Assembly: GCF_000348725.1 (NCBI RefSeq) | Contig: NC_020813.1 | Coordinates: 248,001 to 312,000 of the forward strand | DNA: 64,000 nucleotides | Direction of reading: 5' to 3' | From: Pseudobdellovibrio exovorus JSS | GTDB lineage: Bacteria; Bdellovibrionota; Bdellovibrionia; Bdellovibrionales; Bdellovibrionaceae | Shown: in pieces, positions 25,105-34,041 of the stretch | Position numbering within the stretch: the first letter of the stretch is position 1 | How the letters are laid out: every line of letters starts with the position of its first letter | Notes under the pieces: generated by a model | The model's input: only the letters and a program-made list of their open reading frames with translations | The model's database searches: none | Told to the model about the DNA's origin: nothing | Position numbers and translations under genes: made by a program

Positions 25105-26933
25105 TGTTTAATTCCAATCTGTACGTTTGAAGGTGTTTTAATATATTTCAAAGCAGCAAAAGCATCCACAGCTTTTCCAGTAGATGTTTTTGTGGCGATA
25201 TGAGGAGCATCCACACCAGAATTTTTAATCGACTCGACAACATCGCTGGCGAGGTACTGCGGATTGTAAGCAAATAACATCGCAGCTAAACCCGCCACAT
25301 GCGGCGAAGCCATTGATGTGCCTTTGTAGACGCTGTAATTCGTATTGGTGAAAGTCAGCTTTTTGAATTGTGCTTGAACTAAACTTACACCTTGCCCCGA
25401 CGTTCCATTTGAACCAGCTTCGAAACGAAAGCCGACGGCACAGGTTTTATTGAGGCACTGACTGGTAACAAAACCTCTGTTTCTGTATTCACCACTGGTA
25501 GTGCCAGTGACAGCGGCTATTTGAGTTCCTGCAAAGGCATCGACTCCGTTGGCATTGATAAATGTTCTAAAGCCCGCATCAGCAGGAGTGTTGTACTTAG
25601 CAAAGTAACTGAATGTCAGAACATCTCCGCCAGGGGGAAAGTTGTATTGGCGCGAGACAGCGGCATTTCCTGCAATATAGGTATTAGGCGAGACAACAGA
25701 GCTATAGCCGTTTGGATAGTTCAGATATTCGTAGCCGTTGTAAAGCTGTATTTCCCAATTGTGGCTGGTGCTATTGGTCCACGCTGTTCCAGGAGTATCT
25801 TTTCCAAAAACTTCAAAGCGTCCTGGAATTGAACTCAGAACATTAGTCCCTGGAGCTCCAACATGAACCTTGGTGATGCCATAATTAGAAAAGTCAGCGA
25901 TATCATAGCTTTGATCTAAAGCAGCGACACACACAAGATTGGGTATTGTGAAAGAGCAAGGGTAATCAGCGTTAGGGCTATTATCATTATCTACACTGCT
26001 ATTTCCTGCTGCTACGATAATAGCAATTCCAGCATCTGAAGCGTCTTGTAAAATTTGTTGAAAGGCCATATCACTGCCGAGTCCGGCTCCACCCAAACTC
26101 ATATTGATGACATTGGCTTTATTTTGAATAGCAAAGTCGACTCCGCTGATGATCGCAGAGCTACTTCCACTGCCTAGAGTATTTAAAACACGAACAGCCA
26201 TCAATTGAACTTTCCAGCAGACGCCGGCGATGCCTAAGCCATTGTTTCCCACAGCACCGATGGTTCCCGCCACGTGAGTTCCATGGCTATTTGAGTCTAT
26301 AGGATTGTTATCATTATCGATGAAATCGTACCCATGATAAGGATATTGAGATCCACCGTTCCACATATTATCTTTTAAATCCTGATGGTTATACTGAATA
26401 CCAGTATCTAAAACGGCGACGACTGTTGAGCTACAATCCGTGATTAAATCCCAAGCCGGCTCTAAATTCATATCCAGCCCTGAAGTTCCGGGATTATTAG
26501 TTGGGTAAAGAGCATCTATAGATTCAGCAGGAATTCCAATCGTCTGCCCGCTGTTTTTTAATCCCCACAATTGGTCTAAATCTGGATCATCAGGCAAAGC
26601 CGAAGCGTGGTAGATATAATTCGGTTGTACAGACTCAACATCTTCAGATCGCTCAATTTCAGAAATGGCACTTAGAGTTTGCAAGGGGCTGGGAATGTGA
26701 AAAACAGAATATCCTGTATTTCCTAGCGTCTGATGATGATTTACGCCAAAAGCACGAAAGGACTGAGCTTGCAGTTGATGGCTTTGTGCCGTTGCCGCTT
26801 TCTTTTTAAATTTAATTAAAACTTCCCCATCAACAAAATTTTGAGCCTGAGTTATAGATGATAATGAAAGTATCCCTGCTACTAGAGCCGTATTAAAAAC
26901 TGAGCGATTAAAGTGATTCGAAATAATAGACAT
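25101..26933 (-). CDS. Secreted subtilisin-like serine protease (peptidase S8) with a large insertion
   Basis: 610 residues: signal peptide (to ITQAQ, about 30), I9 propeptide (33-108), then catalytic domain. Triad: D176 (VLDTGIQ), H217 (HGTHVAG), S540 (GTSMASPHVAG); oxyanion N311 (AAGNSS). Normally about 10 residues separate PGTNVLSSIPG (361-371) and the serine motif. Here about 165 residues (372-533) are inserted; the segment is rich in Asn, Tyr and Gly and has a Cys pair at 493-498. Fibronectin-type lipoprotein upstream, inhibitor-like lipoprotein downstream. Likely processed outside the cell. Confidence 0.92.
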   Translation of the reverse strand: MSIISNHFNRSVFNTALVAGILSLSSITQAQNFVDGEVLIKFKKKAATAQSHQLQAQSFRAFGVNHHQTLGNTGYSVFHIPSPLQTLSAISEIERSEDVESVQPNYIYHASALPDDPDLDQLWGLKNSGQTIGIPAESIDALYPTNNPGTSGLDMNLEPAWDLITDCSSTVVAVLDTGIQYNHQDLKDNMWNGGSQYPYHGYDFIDNDNNPIDSNSHGTHVAGTIGAVGNNGLGIAGVCWKVQLMAVRVLNTLGSGSSSAIISGVDFAIQNKANVINMSLGGAGLGSDMAFQQILQDASDAGIAIIVAAGNSSVDNDNSPNADYPCSFTIPNLVCVAALDQSYDIADFSNYGITKVHVGAPGTNVLSSIPGRFEVFGKDTPGTAWTNSTSHNWEIQLYNGYEYLNYPNGYSSVVSPNTYIAGNAAVSRQYNFPPGGDVLTFSYFAKYNTPADAGFRTFINANGVDAFAGTQIAAVTGTTSGEYRNRGFVTSQCLNKTCAVGFRFEAGSNGTSGQGVSLVQAQFKKLTFTNTNYSVYKGTSMASPHVAGLAAMLFAYNPQYLASDVVESIKNSGVDAPHIATKTSTGKAVDAFAALKYIKTPSNVQIGIKQ

Positions 26934-26976
26934 GAGTTCTCCGAATTAATTTCTAAAAAATTTCTTATGAAAATAC

Positions 26977-27360
26977 TTAAAGAGCAGGAACAACTATAGA
27001 TTGTTCGGTTGAAAAATCACTTGTTCCAAAACGACTGTAGGCCATAACGCGCACATAGTAGGTTCCCGCGGGAACACCTGAAATCATAGCCTTGTTCGGA
27101 GTGTGTTGTGCATGAGCGATATGTGGGACAACAATAACGGTTCCTTCTGTTAGCGGGTCAAATCCAGATTTTGTACTGTAGTAGACTTTATATCCGCCAC
27201 CATCACTGTTAACAGAGGATTCACGATTGGCATCCCAAGTGACAAGAGCTCCTTTGCGATCATCAGAATTTTTACAGGAAGATAAAGGAAGCAGCAGCAG
27301 CACTAACAACAGAGTTTGAACTACAGGTTTACAGAATAAGCGCAGAAATTTATTGAGCAT
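26977..27360 (-). CDS. Fibronectin-type-III-like lipoprotein
   Basis: From the ATG at 27360 (preceded by AAAGGAA), 127 residues with lipobox LSSC (about 28) and a single beta-sandwich-like domain: GALVTWDANRESSV, GGGYKVYYSTKSGFDP, GVPAGTYYVRVMAYSRFG. The strand pattern matches FN3 modules. It is first in a minus-strand group with the S8 protease and inhibitor-like gene, 44 bp apart, so cotranscription is plausible. Function unknown, possibly adhesion. Confidence 0.78.
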   Translation of the reverse strand: MLNKFLRLFCKPVVQTLLLVLLLLPLSSCKNSDDRKGALVTWDANRESSVNSDGGGYKVYYSTKSGFDPLTEGTVIVVPHIAHAQHTPNKAMISGVPAGTYYVRVMAYSRFGTSDFSTEQSIVVPAL

Positions 27361-27519
27361 GAGGCTTCCTTTCAAGGGCAATAGGTAATGCCTAGAAAGG
27401 ATAGCGTGCTCTGTATTTTTGTTGTACGGGCTTTAGTACGGATTTGTTAAAAACGTGTTTACTAAATTGAGCTTTCTTTGCAGCAGTGCGCGTCGCTCTG
27501 GACTAGTGTTATAAATAGA

Positions 27520-28497
27520 TTATTTCAGATGGGGCAAATAAGCGGCCCCTAAGATGCCCGCTTGATTTTGCGTTTTTGCAATTGACAGTGAGCATTCAAA
27601 TTGCGGATTAAACTGACGAACCAGTTGGCGGTAATAAGTTCGCATTTTGTTGAAGTATAATTTTTTAATTTTGATTAATCCGCCACTCAGATAAATGGCA
27701 TCAAGATTAAAACCTATAGACAAGTTGTAACAGAGGATGGCTAAAGCCAGTGCCATATCGTTGTAGAGTTCTTGATATCGAGGATTATTTTCTAACACGA
27801 GCTCTTCGACAGAAGAGCCTTTGAAACCCAATTGGCGTGCGCGGTGAAGTAAAGCCGTACCTGAAGCATAGCCTTCGACACTGAATTGACTTCGTTGACT
27901 CAGATCTTTTTTCAATGAGGATAAATCCACTAGAATATGTCCGAATTCAGAGCCAGCTCCGCGGCTTTGGCAGGGCTGGCCATTCAGGATAAGTCCTGAG
28001 CCAATGCCTGTACCCACAGTGACAACGGCATATGAGCGGTTTTGCTTGGCAGCACCAACCCAGCCTTCAGCGAGGGCAGCCGCCATGGCGTCATTTTGAA
28101 AATAGACATGGGTACGAAATCTGCGATTCTGTAGTTCTTGTTGTAAAAGTTTTTTAATAGGAACTGTTTTCCAACCACGAAAGTTTGCAGGGTTGATCAG
28201 GCAGCCTGTTTCCACATTCAAAGGTCCAGCACTAGCTAAGCCAACGCCTCGAAATACAGAGGAAACGCAGAAATCAGGATAACGAGCTTTAAAGTCCATA
28301 GCGAGATCTGCCATCAATTGAATGACTTGGGTTTGCGACTTTTTTGCTGATGCAGTTTTATGTAAATTAACAGGAACTTTAATAAAGTCTAAAATTTTAC
28401 CATCGCTGCGCACCAAGGCTGCGGCCAGCTTAGTTCCACCAAGATCAAATCCAATAGTATAAGAATGTTTAAGCTTTGAAGTGGATTTTTTAGACAT
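27520..28497 (-). CDS. ROK-family sugar kinase-like protein
   Basis: 325 residues. ATP/phosphate motif FDLGGTKLAAALV (residues 18-30), then GVGLASAGPLN, TVGTGIGSGLILNG and GSEFGHILVD, which are ROK landmarks. The usual zinc motif CxCGxxGC after GH is missing: DLSSLKKDLSQRS replaces it, although VEGYASGTALL resumes. ROK proteins phosphorylate glucose, N-acetylglucosamine or mannose; loss of the zinc site is known in some fructokinase-like members, so activity is uncertain. Confidence 0.85.
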   Translation of the reverse strand: MSKKSTSKLKHSYTIGFDLGGTKLAAALVRSDGKILDFIKVPVNLHKTASAKKSQTQVIQLMADLAMDFKARYPDFCVSSVFRGVGLASAGPLNVETGCLINPANFRGWKTVPIKKLLQQELQNRRFRTHVYFQNDAMAAALAEGWVGAAKQNRSYAVVTVGTGIGSGLILNGQPCQSRGAGSEFGHILVDLSSLKKDLSQRSQFSVEGYASGTALLHRARQLGFKGSSVEELVLENNPRYQELYNDMALALAILCYNLSIGFNLDAIYLSGGLIKIKKLYFNKMRTYYRQLVRQFNPQFECSLSIAKTQNQAGILGAAYLPHLK

Positions 28498-28604
28498 AGG
28501 GTAGGTATCGGCTAACTGATTTAAGACCTTGAGCTTATAGCGCTATGGGCTAGTTTTACAAAGCCTGATTTAACTTTAAGAACTCTTCTGATAACTTTTA
28601 GCCT

Positions 28605-29009
28605 ATGAAATTAAAAACACACCAAAAAACTTTCGCTATTTCTTTTTTATTAACTGCTCTTGTTATGACTGCGTGTACAGTGACACCAGGTACAGGAAAA
28701 AAAGACTCTTCTGATTTTAGTACTGAGCGCTGGAATCATTTCGATATTGATCGCAATGCAAGCTTAGATAAAAAAGAATTTGAAAATTTCTTAAAAGATG
28801 CTTTTGCTAAATTAGATACAGATGGTGATGGTTTTGCTCATACACATGAAGTTCCACCTTCTATTCGTCGCTTTGATCGTAATAGTGATGGCAAAGTAGC
28901 GTGGGCTGAATATCAAGCTTCGGCATTAGAAGGATTTGCAAAAGCAGATACAGATAAAAACGGCATGTTAAGTTATGCCGAAATAGCATCATTAGACTTT
29001 TTGCGCTAG
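28605..29009 (+). CDS. EF-hand calcium-binding lipoprotein
   Basis: 134 residues. Signal peptide and lipobox VMTAC (about residues 20-24). Four EF-hand-like loops: DIDRNASLDKKE (48-59), DTDGDGFAHTHE (72-83), DRNSDGKVAWAE (about 90-101), DTDKNGMLSYAE (about 114-125). Loops 2-4 have complete ligand spacing; loop 1 is close. It would bind calcium at the periplasmic or outer face. No Shine-Dalgarno is obvious before the ATG. Confidence 0.88.
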   Translation: MKLKTHQKTFAISFLLTALVMTACTVTPGTGKKDSSDFSTERWNHFDIDRNASLDKKEFENFLKDAFAKLDTDGDGFAHTHEVPPSIRRFDRNSDGKVAWAEYQASALEGFAKADTDKNGMLSYAEIASLDFLR

Positions 29010-29016
29010 TCACCGC

Positions 29017-29068
29017 TAATTTCGCGAATAAACTCGCGAGCCAGCTAGCAAGTCAATTCGCGAAATTA
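29017..29068. terminator. Stem-loop after the EF-hand lipoprotein gene
   Basis: Perfect 12-base arms TAATTTCGCGAA and TTCGCGAAATTA with a 28-base loop that itself holds palindrome CTCGCGAG. It begins eight bases after the stop codon. A-rich rather than T-rich sequence follows, so it may act as an mRNA 3'-end stabiliser. Confidence 0.6.
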
Positions 29069-29165
29069 AAAAAGCCCTGCAATCCCAGCAGTTATTTTTG
29101 TATCTTAAATAAAGGGCAAGAATGAAAAAACAGGAATACTGGAACGAGTATTTCAGGAGGCTTAT

Positions 29166-30167
29166 ATGATCAGAAAGATATTTTTAGGACTAATTGTTTT
29201 AATCATTGGTTTTTTTATTTATATCGCTTTTCAAAAAGGGGATTTTCATTACGAACGTAGCGGTGTCATCGCTGCGGCCCCCGAAAAAGTATTTCCCTAT
29301 TTAAGTCATTTGCAACTGGCCAGTCAGTGGTCTCCGTTCGAGCCTGCTCATAGCAATATGAAAAAAACTTATAGCGGTGATGACGGCCATGCTGGAGCCG
29401 CTATGGATTTTGATGGCGACAATAAAACAGGAAGTGGCCGTATCGAGATTCTAGATGTTATTGAAAATGAGCGTGTCGATTTAAAACTGTCTATGCATAA
29501 ACCTATAAAAGCTGAAAATACGATTCGATACACTGTAGCTCCGGTTGAAGGTGGGACACAGTTTACTTGGAGTATGTCAGGAAAAAGCGACTTTATCGGG
29601 AAGTTAATGAGTACGATTATGAACCCCGAACAGTTTATGGGGGCTCAATTAGAAGAAGGTATTCATAATCTACAGAACCTTTTAGGCTCTTACTATGCTG
29701 AAGAGGCTATGAATTTGAGTTCAAAGCCCACAACAGTTCGATGGGCAGATAAGCATTACATCTTCATTGAAAGAAAAGGACCTTTTCAGTTAACCGCTCG
29801 TCAAAGTTGGGATGAGTTAAGTGAAGTCATGGCCGAGTTGACCGCGCAGAATAAGGTTCTGGGAGCATTTAGCTCTTATACCGGGGAACCAGAAAAAGTG
29901 TATCGTGCCGGAGTCGAAGTTGCTGCCAAACCCAAAACAGTTCCTACCGGAATGCAGTATGAAAGATTTCGCGGTGGTCGCTATGCCAAGTTCACATTGA
30001 CGGGATCTTACCGCTATTTACCTGCGGCTAGCGAAAAAGCTGAAACGTACTTAGAAACTAACAAAACAGCTATTCGAGATTCATATTATATAGAAAATTA
30101 CATCAGTAATCCTAAAGAAACCGCAGAAGAAAAATTAGTTACGGAAATACTTATCCCCATCAAATAA
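29166..30167 (+). CDS. SRPBCC domain fused to GyrI-like (AraC effector-binding) domain
   Basis: 333 residues with a membrane anchor at residues 5-21. The first domain (about 25-170) is polyketide cyclase/SRPBCC type: IAAAPEKVFPYLSHLQLASQWSPF and TRFTW-like ends. The second (about 190-333) is a GyrI-like small-molecule-binding domain: FIERKGPF, VLGAFSSYTGEPEKV, YAKFTLTGSYRYLP. Both bind hydrophobic ligands. The anchor places them outside the cytoplasm. Preceded by strong AGGAGG. The combination recurs in proteobacteria but has no known role. Confidence 0.78.
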   Translation: MIRKIFLGLIVLIIGFFIYIAFQKGDFHYERSGVIAAAPEKVFPYLSHLQLASQWSPFEPAHSNMKKTYSGDDGHAGAAMDFDGDNKTGSGRIEILDVIENERVDLKLSMHKPIKAENTIRYTVAPVEGGTQFTWSMSGKSDFIGKLMSTIMNPEQFMGAQLEEGIHNLQNLLGSYYAEEAMNLSSKPTTVRWADKHYIFIERKGPFQLTARQSWDELSEVMAELTAQNKVLGAFSSYTGEPEKVYRAGVEVAAKPKTVPTGMQYERFRGGRYAKFTLTGSYRYLPAASEKAETYLETNKTAIRDSYYIENYISNPKETAEEKLVTEILIPIK

Positions 30168-30205
30168 ACGGATAGTATGACTGTTACGAGTACAAGGGGA
30201 TCACT

Positions 30206-30976
30206 TTGGCAAAGCAGCTTTCTGAACTAGATTGGGTTGAAAGCCTCTTGCCAAAGCATTACACGCGTAAGGCCATGTTCGGTGGTTTTGCCTATTATCT
30301 AAATGAGCTGCTGGTGCTGGTGATCTTTGAAAGCACTGGAAATCGTAGCTACAAGAATAAAAAGTATAAATTTGAAATCTGGAATGGCTGTATGTTTCCA
30401 GCAGAGCGAAACTATCATGAAGAGCTGCAAAAAAAATATGATTATTTGGTAAACCATCCAGTTTTACCAAAGTGGCTCTATATCCATTTGGAAACAGAAA
30501 ACTTTGAAGAGCGTGTTGAAGATTTGATGCGGCAGATTCGCAAAGGAAATCCTGCTTTTGGTGTGATTCCCAAAAGTAAGGCTAAAAAACCGAAGCGCAC
30601 AGTGAGCAAGTCCAAGACGGATAAAAAAGCTACAACAAATGAGGTGGTGGATACACGCCGTCCACGCATGTTCAGTGATGAGCCGGCAGAAGATAAACTA
30701 GTGAAAGCTAAAAAGATTTCAGATTTAAAGAATCTTGGCCCTGTGGCCGAGCAAGCCATGCACAAAGCCGGCATTAAAACAGTTTCTCAGTTTGTGAAGT
30801 TGGGATGGAAGAAAAGTATGAATCTTTTAGTGAAGTCCAATCCGAAGACTTGTCATGCTCTTTATGCTTACTCGTTGATCGGGGCCTTAAAGAATCAAGA
30901 ATTCACACATATTTCAGAAGAAGATAAAGCCGAAGCCCGCAATTACATGAAAGAGCTACGAAGCAAAAAGAAATGA
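30206..30976 (+). CDS. TfoX-like protein (N- and C-terminal domains)
   Basis: 256 residues from TTG at 30206, with AAGGGGA five bases upstream. The N-terminal half (RKAMFGGFAYYLNELLVLVIFE) resembles TfoX_N/YjhX-type domains; a lysine-rich linker follows; the C-terminal part has LKNLGPVAEQAMHKAGIKTVSQFVKLG, a TfoX_C helix-hairpin-helix. TfoX-type proteins regulate competence in some bacteria, but most members are uncharacterised. It overlaps the next gene by ATGA. Confidence 0.75.
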   Translation: MAKQLSELDWVESLLPKHYTRKAMFGGFAYYLNELLVLVIFESTGNRSYKNKKYKFEIWNGCMFPAERNYHEELQKKYDYLVNHPVLPKWLYIHLETENFEERVEDLMRQIRKGNPAFGVIPKSKAKKPKRTVSKSKTDKKATTNEVVDTRRPRMFSDEPAEDKLVKAKKISDLKNLGPVAEQAMHKAGIKTVSQFVKLGWKKSMNLLVKSNPKTCHALYAYSLIGALKNQEFTHISEEDKAEARNYMKELRSKKK

Positions 30977-32202
30977 AAAAAAATAAAAGTCGAAATTTTA
31001 AAAAATTAGGTTTTGTTTTTATCCTCCTGATCTTTATTGGAGTCATTGGATGGCAACAGTATACATCTTATAGTCCTACTGAAGTGCAGACCTCACATAG
31101 AAAAGCACAGATAACAGAAGCCAGCCTGATCAGAAACAAAGAGATCTCGGCAGTAGAGCAAAATTCTTTAAGTCCATCCCAAAATTCTGAGCCTTCCAAT
31201 GCAGAGGCTCCAACAGATGACTCCAATTTCGCAGATGCTACCATACCGCAAGAAGAAGCTACTTTTGAAGAATTGCAGCAGATTTTAAAAGCAGATGATA
31301 TCTGTGCCGTTGTGAAAAAATCTTTCGATTGGAAAGTGGGATTGGCATTATTGACTCAGACTCCTGCGGTGATCACGACGGATGCTTCTACTGATGAATT
31401 CTTAATGACAGTTCTAAATGATCAGAAAACGAAGCAATTACCTGCTGAATACGAAAAGATTTTAATTTTTTTTGAAGCGTTAGATGAGGCTGGATTAATT
31501 AGTTCTGAACGAAGGCCAAAGAAGCCTATTAATTTTCAGAAATCTAGTGAACAGCTAGAATCTTTACAGAAGCTGTATCCTCAAAATGGAGCCTATCCGT
31601 TTTTTCGAGCTTATGTTTTACAGCAACTCGGAGCTTCTACCGCAGAAGTAAAGGCTGAATTTGTAAAGAGCTTTAATGCAACAGAGTTTGATACTCACAT
31701 CAATCTGATCTTCCGTACGTTATATGAAAAAGCTTTGCAGAATGCAGTCGCACTGCATATCAGTTTAGATGTGGTATCAAAGTATCCTTACCCTGATTAT
31801 GTGACTCCAAGAAATACTTTAGCTAAGCTAATACAGGAAGAGTCTGACATTGATTTTTTGAAATCAGCCGATAGTTTTTTAAAAAGGATCATTCAGCCAG
31901 CGCTACAGCTAAATGGACAATATGCTGATTATTATTGGAGTCCTTTAGAATACGCGGTGGCTAAAAGTTTACTTATCAATACCGAAAGTAAATTAAAAAA
32001 TGGAAAGCTAGCAGAACAATTGCCTCGTCCTAATGAGCTTTATAGGCGCTGGGCCGATACTATGCCTGAATTAGATATTATTGAGTTTGAGCAGATGAAG
32101 CGAACATCGGCTACAGAGAAGTGTCAGCGTAAGAATATGGATCTTTATGTACAGGATTTACAAGATCATTATCGGAAGTTCAAAGATAAATATAACTTTT
32201 AA
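30973..32202 (+). CDS. Membrane-anchored protein of unknown function
   Basis: 409 residues: basic N-terminus, one membrane helix (about 11-28), a Ser/Glu/Pro-rich spacer to about residue 95, then a mostly helical domain with ICAVVKKSFDWKVGLALL and LQKLYPQNGAYPFFRAYVLQQLG, which hint at TPR-like repeats. No catalytic motif is visible. Start overlaps the TfoX-like stop. Convergent with the M15 peptidase gene (4-bp overlap of ends). Confidence 0.65.
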   Translation: MKKNKSRNFKKLGFVFILLIFIGVIGWQQYTSYSPTEVQTSHRKAQITEASLIRNKEISAVEQNSLSPSQNSEPSNAEAPTDDSNFADATIPQEEATFEELQQILKADDICAVVKKSFDWKVGLALLTQTPAVITTDASTDEFLMTVLNDQKTKQLPAEYEKILIFFEALDEAGLISSERRPKKPINFQKSSEQLESLQKLYPQNGAYPFFRAYVLQQLGASTAEVKAEFVKSFNATEFDTHINLIFRTLYEKALQNAVALHISLDVVSKYPYPDYVTPRNTLAKLIQEESDIDFLKSADSFLKRIIQPALQLNGQYADYYWSPLEYAVAKSLLINTESKLKNGKLAEQLPRPNELYRRWADTMPELDIIEFEQMKRTSATEKCQRKNMDLYVQDLQDHYRKFKDKYNF

Positions 32203-33155
32203 ACATCTTCAACCTTGATATGCCATGGTTCAAAGCGCACACCCAGAAGATTACTTTGGGTGTAGCGGATGTTGATGTAGCCTAAATCCAGCAGGCGTTT
32301 GTATTCGTCTGTATTGGCGAAATCATCACTGAAATTTTTCAAACCATAGCCGATTTTACCCACATCGAAATCCCAGCGACCGTGGAAGGAGTATCCCGGG
32401 GGCGCCAACGAACGCGAGGCTTTCGAGACATTTCCTTGGGTGCTAAGCGCCTTTTCAAAAAATAAATGGAACTGTTTAGCATTGGCCCGCACGCCGGAAG
32501 TCAGAATCAATGATTCTCCAATGTCTTTTCTGACACGGTTATAGACTTCTACAGATTCGCCGCCAATTAAATAGTGGCCGCTGCGAGGAATCTTCACGGC
32601 TTTGTTTTTCGGAACATTGTCAGTGAACTTGTGCATGACTTTTTGTCCGGTGAATCCGTATTTCTGGGCGTCAAAGTAAAATATTTCTTCCAAGAATTTT
32701 TTCTCGGCTGCCGTAATGCCGCCGATGCTGGCAGAGGCTGTGCTAAACCTGAAAAAATCATCCATGCTGATCAAATTAAAATTTCCGAAACCGATATTTT
32801 TCTGTACGGCGCGAAATTTCATGGTCAGGGTTTTCATGGTATCGAATTTTTCACCCTTGAAGTAGATATCATCCGGAAAGTCCTGCGAAAAATAAACACT
32901 CTTTGCGCGCTGGTCTTTTAACAGCTCATCGCTTAATTGCAATTGTGTTTTCTTTGGGCTGACATCCTGTGTTTCTGCAAGGTCGGCATTTTCATTTGGC
33001 TCTGCTATTTCAACAGGTGCTGTCGCGGCAGTAGTTTTGTTGGCAGCTTCTTGATCAGGATGGCAAGAGCGACACAGATGGGGCCAAATAGAACAGCCTG
33101 CTAATAGCAGGGGACTGGAAGCCATAGACATTTTAAGAAAATCGCGTCGTTTCAT
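32199..33155 (-). CDS. Tat-exported lipoprotein, M15/VanY-type D,D-carboxypeptidase-like
   Basis: From MKRRDFLKMS (33155), 318 residues; the frame continues 22 codons upstream, and MQH at 33179 is another candidate. A twin-arginine signal (RRDFLKM) ends in lipobox LLAGC. The C-terminal domain has SGVRANAKQF, SLAPPGYSFHGRWDFDVGK (zinc His and Asp) and VRFEPWHIKV (Glu and final His): the M15B/D metallopeptidase (VanY, LAS) pattern. It cleaves D-Ala-D-Ala-type peptidoglycan links in the periplasm. Needing Tat suggests cytoplasmic folding or metal loading. Confidence 0.83.
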   Translation of the reverse strand: MKRRDFLKMSMASSPLLLAGCSIWPHLCRSCHPDQEAANKTTAATAPVEIAEPNENADLAETQDVSPKKTQLQLSDELLKDQRAKSVYFSQDFPDDIYFKGEKFDTMKTLTMKFRAVQKNIGFGNFNLISMDDFFRFSTASASIGGITAAEKKFLEEIFYFDAQKYGFTGQKVMHKFTDNVPKNKAVKIPRSGHYLIGGESVEVYNRVRKDIGESLILTSGVRANAKQFHLFFEKALSTQGNVSKASRSLAPPGYSFHGRWDFDVGKIGYGLKNFSDDFANTDEYKRLLDLGYINIRYTQSNLLGVRFEPWHIKVEDV

Positions 33156-33315
33156 AGGCTGCCTTATATTATGCTGCATCTTAGGGGTGTGCGTCGACAG
33201 AGTCTTAAATTGTACCGACAAAGGACCTGACTGCAGGTGCTAAAAAGAGACATTTGCAGATCGGAATTACAGTGGTAAATCTTATATTCGATATCAAGCG
33301 GAACGGGGAGTTTAT

Positions 33316-34041
33316 TTGAAACAGGAAATAAACAAATTACTACAAGACACTCTGATAAATTATCCCGAGGCCATGGCTGCATGGCTAGGTGGATCCACAG
33401 CAACCAAAACAGAAGATGAGCTGTCGGACACAGATCTTGTCGTGGTGGCATCTGATGCAGAAAAAATATTTGCTGCTGTTGAAGTGTCTTTGAATAAAAA
33501 TTTTCCCATCAGTCAGACATGGACGGTGGAAGAGCCTCAAAAATACCGCCAGAAATTTTATATTTTGGAAAACACGGCACCTTTATATTTTGTGGATCTG
33601 GCGGTATTCGTTAATCCAAAACCTGAAGAACTGTCTGAATATTTTAATGTGCCTCGCCACGGAGCTGCTGAAGTTTTATTTGATAAAACTGACATTTTAA
33701 AAACAGCCAGCGAGTTATTCCGCCCCGAAGTTGTTCCGAATTTAAATCGTGTTAATTTTTTAGCTCGGTTGGAAATCATGTACAGGATTTTTCAAAAAGA
33801 AGTTCTACGAGGTCGTTATATCGACAGCTTCACTTTTTATCAAAGACTGATTCATCTTCTGTTGATGGTTGAAAGGCGAAAACATTCTCCGCAGCGATTT
33901 GATTTCGGTATGCGCTATCTGTATCGGGATTTACCTAAGGAAAGTGCTGACTTTTTTGAAAGCTGCCTGAAAGTCAGCAGCTTGGATGATATGAAAATAA
34001 ATGCGGATAGAATTAAAAAACGTATCGAGGATTTTCAATGA
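33316..34041 (+). CDS. Nucleotidyltransferase-fold protein
   Basis: 241 residues from TTG (GGGG ribosome-binding site just upstream). The polymerase-beta-like motif is GGSTATKTEDELSDTDLVVV (residues 25-44): GS, then DxD. The remainder is helical with YRIFQKEVLRGRYIDSF. It resembles aminoglycoside-nucleotidyltransferase-like proteins, but the substrate is unknown. It overlaps the next gene by ATGA. Confidence 0.78.
   Translation: MKQEINKLLQDTLINYPEAMAAWLGGSTATKTEDELSDTDLVVVASDAEKIFAAVEVSLNKNFPISQTWTVEEPQKYRQKFYILENTAPLYFVDLAVFVNPKPEELSEYFNVPRHGAAEVLFDKTDILKTASELFRPEVVPNLNRVNFLARLEIMYRIFQKEVLRGRYIDSFTFYQRLIHLLLMVERRKHSPQRFDFGMRYLYRDLPKESADFFESCLKVSSLDDMKINADRIKKRIEDFQ

Noticed and set aside
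32574-32921. Plus-strand frame of 115 codons opposite the M15 peptidase gene
   Set aside because: It lies over the catalytic and linker part of a well-supported gene; product has no domain.
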